A stretch of 64,000 nucleotides of DNA, taken from Knoxdaviesia capensis. Taxonomy: Eukaryota; Ascomycota; Sordariomycetes; Microascales; Gondwanamycetaceae. The notes beneath the pieces are model-generated. The model was not told the origin of the DNA. It did not search any database and saw only the letters and a program-made list of their open reading frames with translations. The stretch spans positions 1,483,565-1,547,564 of the forward strand of contig LNGK01000006.1 of assembly GCA_001510575.1 (NCBI GenBank), written 5' to 3'. Positions 61,174 to 64,000 of this stretch are shown here, piece after piece; position 1 is the stretch's first letter, and the number at the start of each line of letters is the position of its first letter. Made by a program: the position numbers and the translations under genes.

Positions 61174-63132
61174 CCCGTGCCACGCACCCACTAAAGTGGG
61201 TGCTCTACACTAAAATGAACTAATTACTAAAATGAACTACTTTTCTTATTTTTAACTATAGCTTTTTATTTAACTATAACTACCTATCTTTTTAACTATC
61301 TTAGTTTCTTTCCTATCTCGTAGATAAGTAGTAGATCGAGTTTACCTATAGTACGCTATTTCCGCGCTCTGAGTGCCGCTTCGGCGATAATACGCTTAAG
61401 ACGTCTAAGTAGTCGTTCCTTAGCTACCTCGACTACCTATATTACCTATGCCTCCTTATCCTCCTTCCGCTATATAATAAGCTCCCGTACGTCTTCGATA
61501 GTAAGCGTACTACCTAACTATAGCCGAGTATTAGCTTTTAAACGAGCTAAGCGACGTATTTACTTAGAATGCCTCGCCTTATTAAGATCTTATTTCGTCT
61601 AAACTAATTCGGTTAAATTAGTTAAAGAGCCCTTAATAAACCGTCTAATTAGGCTTAGTAGCTTATCTAGGATATCGCTATTATATAGTAGGTTACTAAT
61701 ATAAGTTATAGCTTTATCTAGCTACCGATATATCTATAGCGTATTAAATAGGGAAGAAGAGAGGGGGTATATTATAGTATAACGGCTCGGTATAAGTAGT
61801 TCTTATAGAAGCCGTTTTTAAAGCTTTTTAAGGACGATAGATAGCTAGAACGGCACGATACTAGTCTTCTTAAAGGCGGAGATAATAGTAGTTGACTTTA
61901 TAGCCTCCTTCCTTACTCCCTCGATAAGTCCTAGGAAGTTAAGCTTATTAATATTAGCGATACTATTACGGGCTAAGATATCTAGAGCCTTTACGTAGTA
62001 ATATTTTAATAGCTAGAAGACTACTATATTAAGTAGCTATAGAAGATATATAAGATAAGGAGGTAAGCTAAATAGAATAATATTATAGTTATAATAATAT
62101 TCGATAAATTAACGAGTATAGTAGCTTCTATATCTATTAAGAATTAGTAGCCGCTTCGTCCCGGTTATATACTTCTTAGTATACTTCTAGAAATACTAGA
62201 TCTACTAGAAGCTAAGCTCGTTATTCGTATAGCTAGACTTAGATATTAATATAGCTATATCTTTATCTAGCGAGGTAAGCTTATACTAGCGAGTTATATA
62301 CTACTTACCGGAGAGGATTAGGAATACTAGGATATAGTAGCTACTTACTAATATCGCCTCGATAGTAGTAGCTAACTCTCTATTAGCTAGTATAGCTAGA
62401 TATTAAGCTCGCTTTCTCTTAGTAATAATAAGCTAGCTTTTACTAACTCCGATCTAAAAACTAGTCTTATCTATATTCTATATATCCGATAACGCGATTC
62501 TATAAATCTAGATAGTATCTTATAGGCGATAGAAGTACTCTTTAATACGAGGAAGGTCTTCGCTAACTTACCGGTTAGTATCTAGGATAGCTTACCGTAT
62601 AACTAGATATCTATATCTCTTAATAAAGCGAGTAACTTAGTTCTCTCTAATAAGCTAAAACTCGTGTAGACGGAGGCGAGTAGCGAGTATGTTATTTACG
62701 GCCTCGGCTATAAAGCTTTAATAGATAGCTAGATTAACTTACTCTAGCCGGTTAATATATCTATAAATAATAGCCTCCTTAATAATAGTAAGCTTTATAT
62801 TTAAAGCTACTTACTTCTACTCTAGCTTATTAATAATATACTTATTATAATAGCGTACGAAGGTAGGGTGTAGGAGGTCGAAGCGCTTAGTAACGGAACG
62901 AAGAGATTCGTCTAGGTTATCTAGCTTATACTAGATAGCCTCTTATATAATAGCTCGTTAGGAAGTTATTTAAATAAGGAATTAAATAATATGAAAAGTA
63001 GGAAAAAAAAGTATAGAATAGAGGGGTAGGAAGAGGAAGAAGTTTTATAGTTAAAAATGAGAAAAGTAGTTTATTTTAGTAATTAGTTTATTTTAGTATA
63101 GAGCACCTACTTTAGTAGGTACGTGGCACGGG
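61174..63132 (-). mobile_element. Fot1/pogo-type DNA transposon, longest copy
   Basis: 1959 bp between TA dinucleotides, with terminal inverted repeats CCCGTGCCACGCACCC and its complement. It shares both ends with the two shorter copies but has about 780 extra bases (roughly 61570-62350) that fill the gap in their transposase, so it is the near-full-length form. It retains more CA/TG and G+C than surrounding gypsy sequence, suggesting later arrival or lighter mutation. Stops remain in all frames, so it is not functional as read. Confidence 0.83.
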
Positions 63133-64000
63133 TAGGTCTTTTAACTAGAGTATATCTAATTAGGATTTTTCTTTTATAATTAATAATAGATTTTATTTTA
63201 ATATCTATATTATATATATAAGCTACTTTAGGTTTTTCTTACTTAAAAATTCTTAATAAATACTTTCTTTATTATAGATAAGTTATAATTACATTACTAT
63301 CTCCTTATTAATTAAATATAAGTTAGTTCTTATATATAAGTCTATTTTTATTTATCGCTACTTTTACTATATTTTAATCTTATATATCCTTATTAATATA
63401 TTATATCCTTTTATAGTTATTAATATTTTAGGCCTTAGGTTTTCTAAGATACCTTATTGTTTTCTAATTAATAATAAGGAGAACCTTCTTCTTCCTTTAT
63501 TCCTTATTTTAGATATAGATAACTTTTTAAATAATTTTTAGATTTAGATTTTTAGTTTAATATAAACTTTCTTAGTAACCGCTTTTCTTATAATAACGAT
63601 ATATCTTTTATATAAGAATGAAATTATCATCTATTACTATAAGATAATAATCTTAATTATAATAAATCTTTTTATAGATCTTATATAGTAAGTAACTAAG
63701 CTTAAATCTTTTAAGTAGTAAATATAACTTATCTTTAGTTCTTTTAATAATTATAATCCTCTATATATTCTATTTATTAAGCTAGCGATTTTCTATCTTA
63801 TTAAAAATCTTTATAAGAGAATCTAGATTTTCTAAGAAATCTCTTCTTTTATTATTTAGTATTTTATTAATTAATTTTAATAAGAAACAATGATATTTAT
63901 CGTTTCTTTATATTGTTATTAAACTTTATTAGATCTATATTAGAAATAATATTAGAGTATCTTACTATAAAGTCTATTAATCTCTTATTATTTATATATT

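Larger units (their letters stand above)
54346..64000 (-). mobile_element. Ty3/gypsy element (-), runs off the window end
   Basis: The probable 3' LTR is 54346-54813; a minus-strand polypurine tract (AAAAGAAAAAGGAAA) precedes it at about 54814-54828. The RT box appears on the minus strand near 60346-60380 as the complement of the YLDN motif of the other gypsy copy. The element contains a solo LTR of the nested-copia family (55383-55675) and two Fot1/pogo insertions. Its 5' LTR lies beyond 64000. All frames are riddled with stops; the only notable open frame nearby (53624-53827) is chance. Confidence 0.72.

Noticed and set aside
1..64000. tRNA, rRNA or other structured RNA genes
   Set aside because: I saw no A-box/B-box pair or cloverleaf-compatible segment that I could support by eye. 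The GGCTCATAACC near 37821 is a retrotransposon primer-binding site, not a tRNA gene. A tRNAscan or Infernal run would settle this.

Overview
The window looks like chromosomal DNA from a filamentous ascomycete, most likely a Eurotiomycete (Aspergillus/Penicillium-like). The evidence is many short GT-AG introns with CTAAC-type branch points, a class V myosin of the filamentous-fungal type, a Urc-type uracil-catabolism gene, and repeats in which CpA/TpG dinucleotides are almost gone and replaced by TpA. That last pattern is the footprint of repeat-induced point mutation (RIP). Gene models were built by hand from splice signals, reading phase and family knowledge. No database search was possible.

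Layout, 1-29 kb (euchromatic, gene-dense): class V myosin (+, 1670-7220); Fap7/AK6-type adenylate kinase (+, 8265-8911); inosine triphosphate pyrophosphatase (+, 9177-10167), converging to within 4 bp on a C78-type Ufm1/ubiquitin-like peptidase (-, 10172-11293, 5' end unresolved); cytosolic seryl-tRNA synthetase (-, 12150-14616); a complete but RIP-inactivated Ty1/copia retrotransposon with 146-bp LTRs and a 5-bp target duplication (14840-20647); 40S ribosomal protein S1/S3a (-, 21225-22277); an 18-exon GTP-cyclohydrolase-II-like Urc1/Urg1 gene (-, 23341-25838) whose frame requires microexons of 9, 4 and 4 nt; the elongation factor Elf1 (+, 27331-27875); and a uracil phosphoribosyltransferase (-, 28037-29031). 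Urc1 and the UPRT, flanking Elf1, look like a loose uracil-metabolism pair. AK6/Fap7, RPS1 and SerRS serve ribosome biogenesis and translation.

Layout, 29-64 kb (heterochromatic): there is no host gene. After simple repeats at 29.4-29.9 kb comes a deeply RIP-mutated, nested transposon landscape. A palindromic pogo-like MITE that kept a helix-turn-helix segment (about 30003-30525) is followed by a partial copia copy (+). Next is a single minus-strand copia element spanning 32383-54345, opened up by three later insertions: a copia (-) inside its 3' LTR, a copia (+) inside pol, and a Ty3/gypsy (+) inside its 5' region. A second gypsy element (-) runs from about 54346 off the window end. Three Fot1/pogo DNA transposons (one 1.96 kb, two 1.18-1.19 kb internally deleted) sit at TA sites inside the gypsy elements. 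The region could be pericentromeric or another constitutive heterochromatin block; that is inference.

The most noteworthy observations are the Urc1 microexons, the mirror-image RIP gradients across LTR pairs (outer ends spared, inner ends mutated), and the insertion hierarchy that can be resolved despite heavy mutation.
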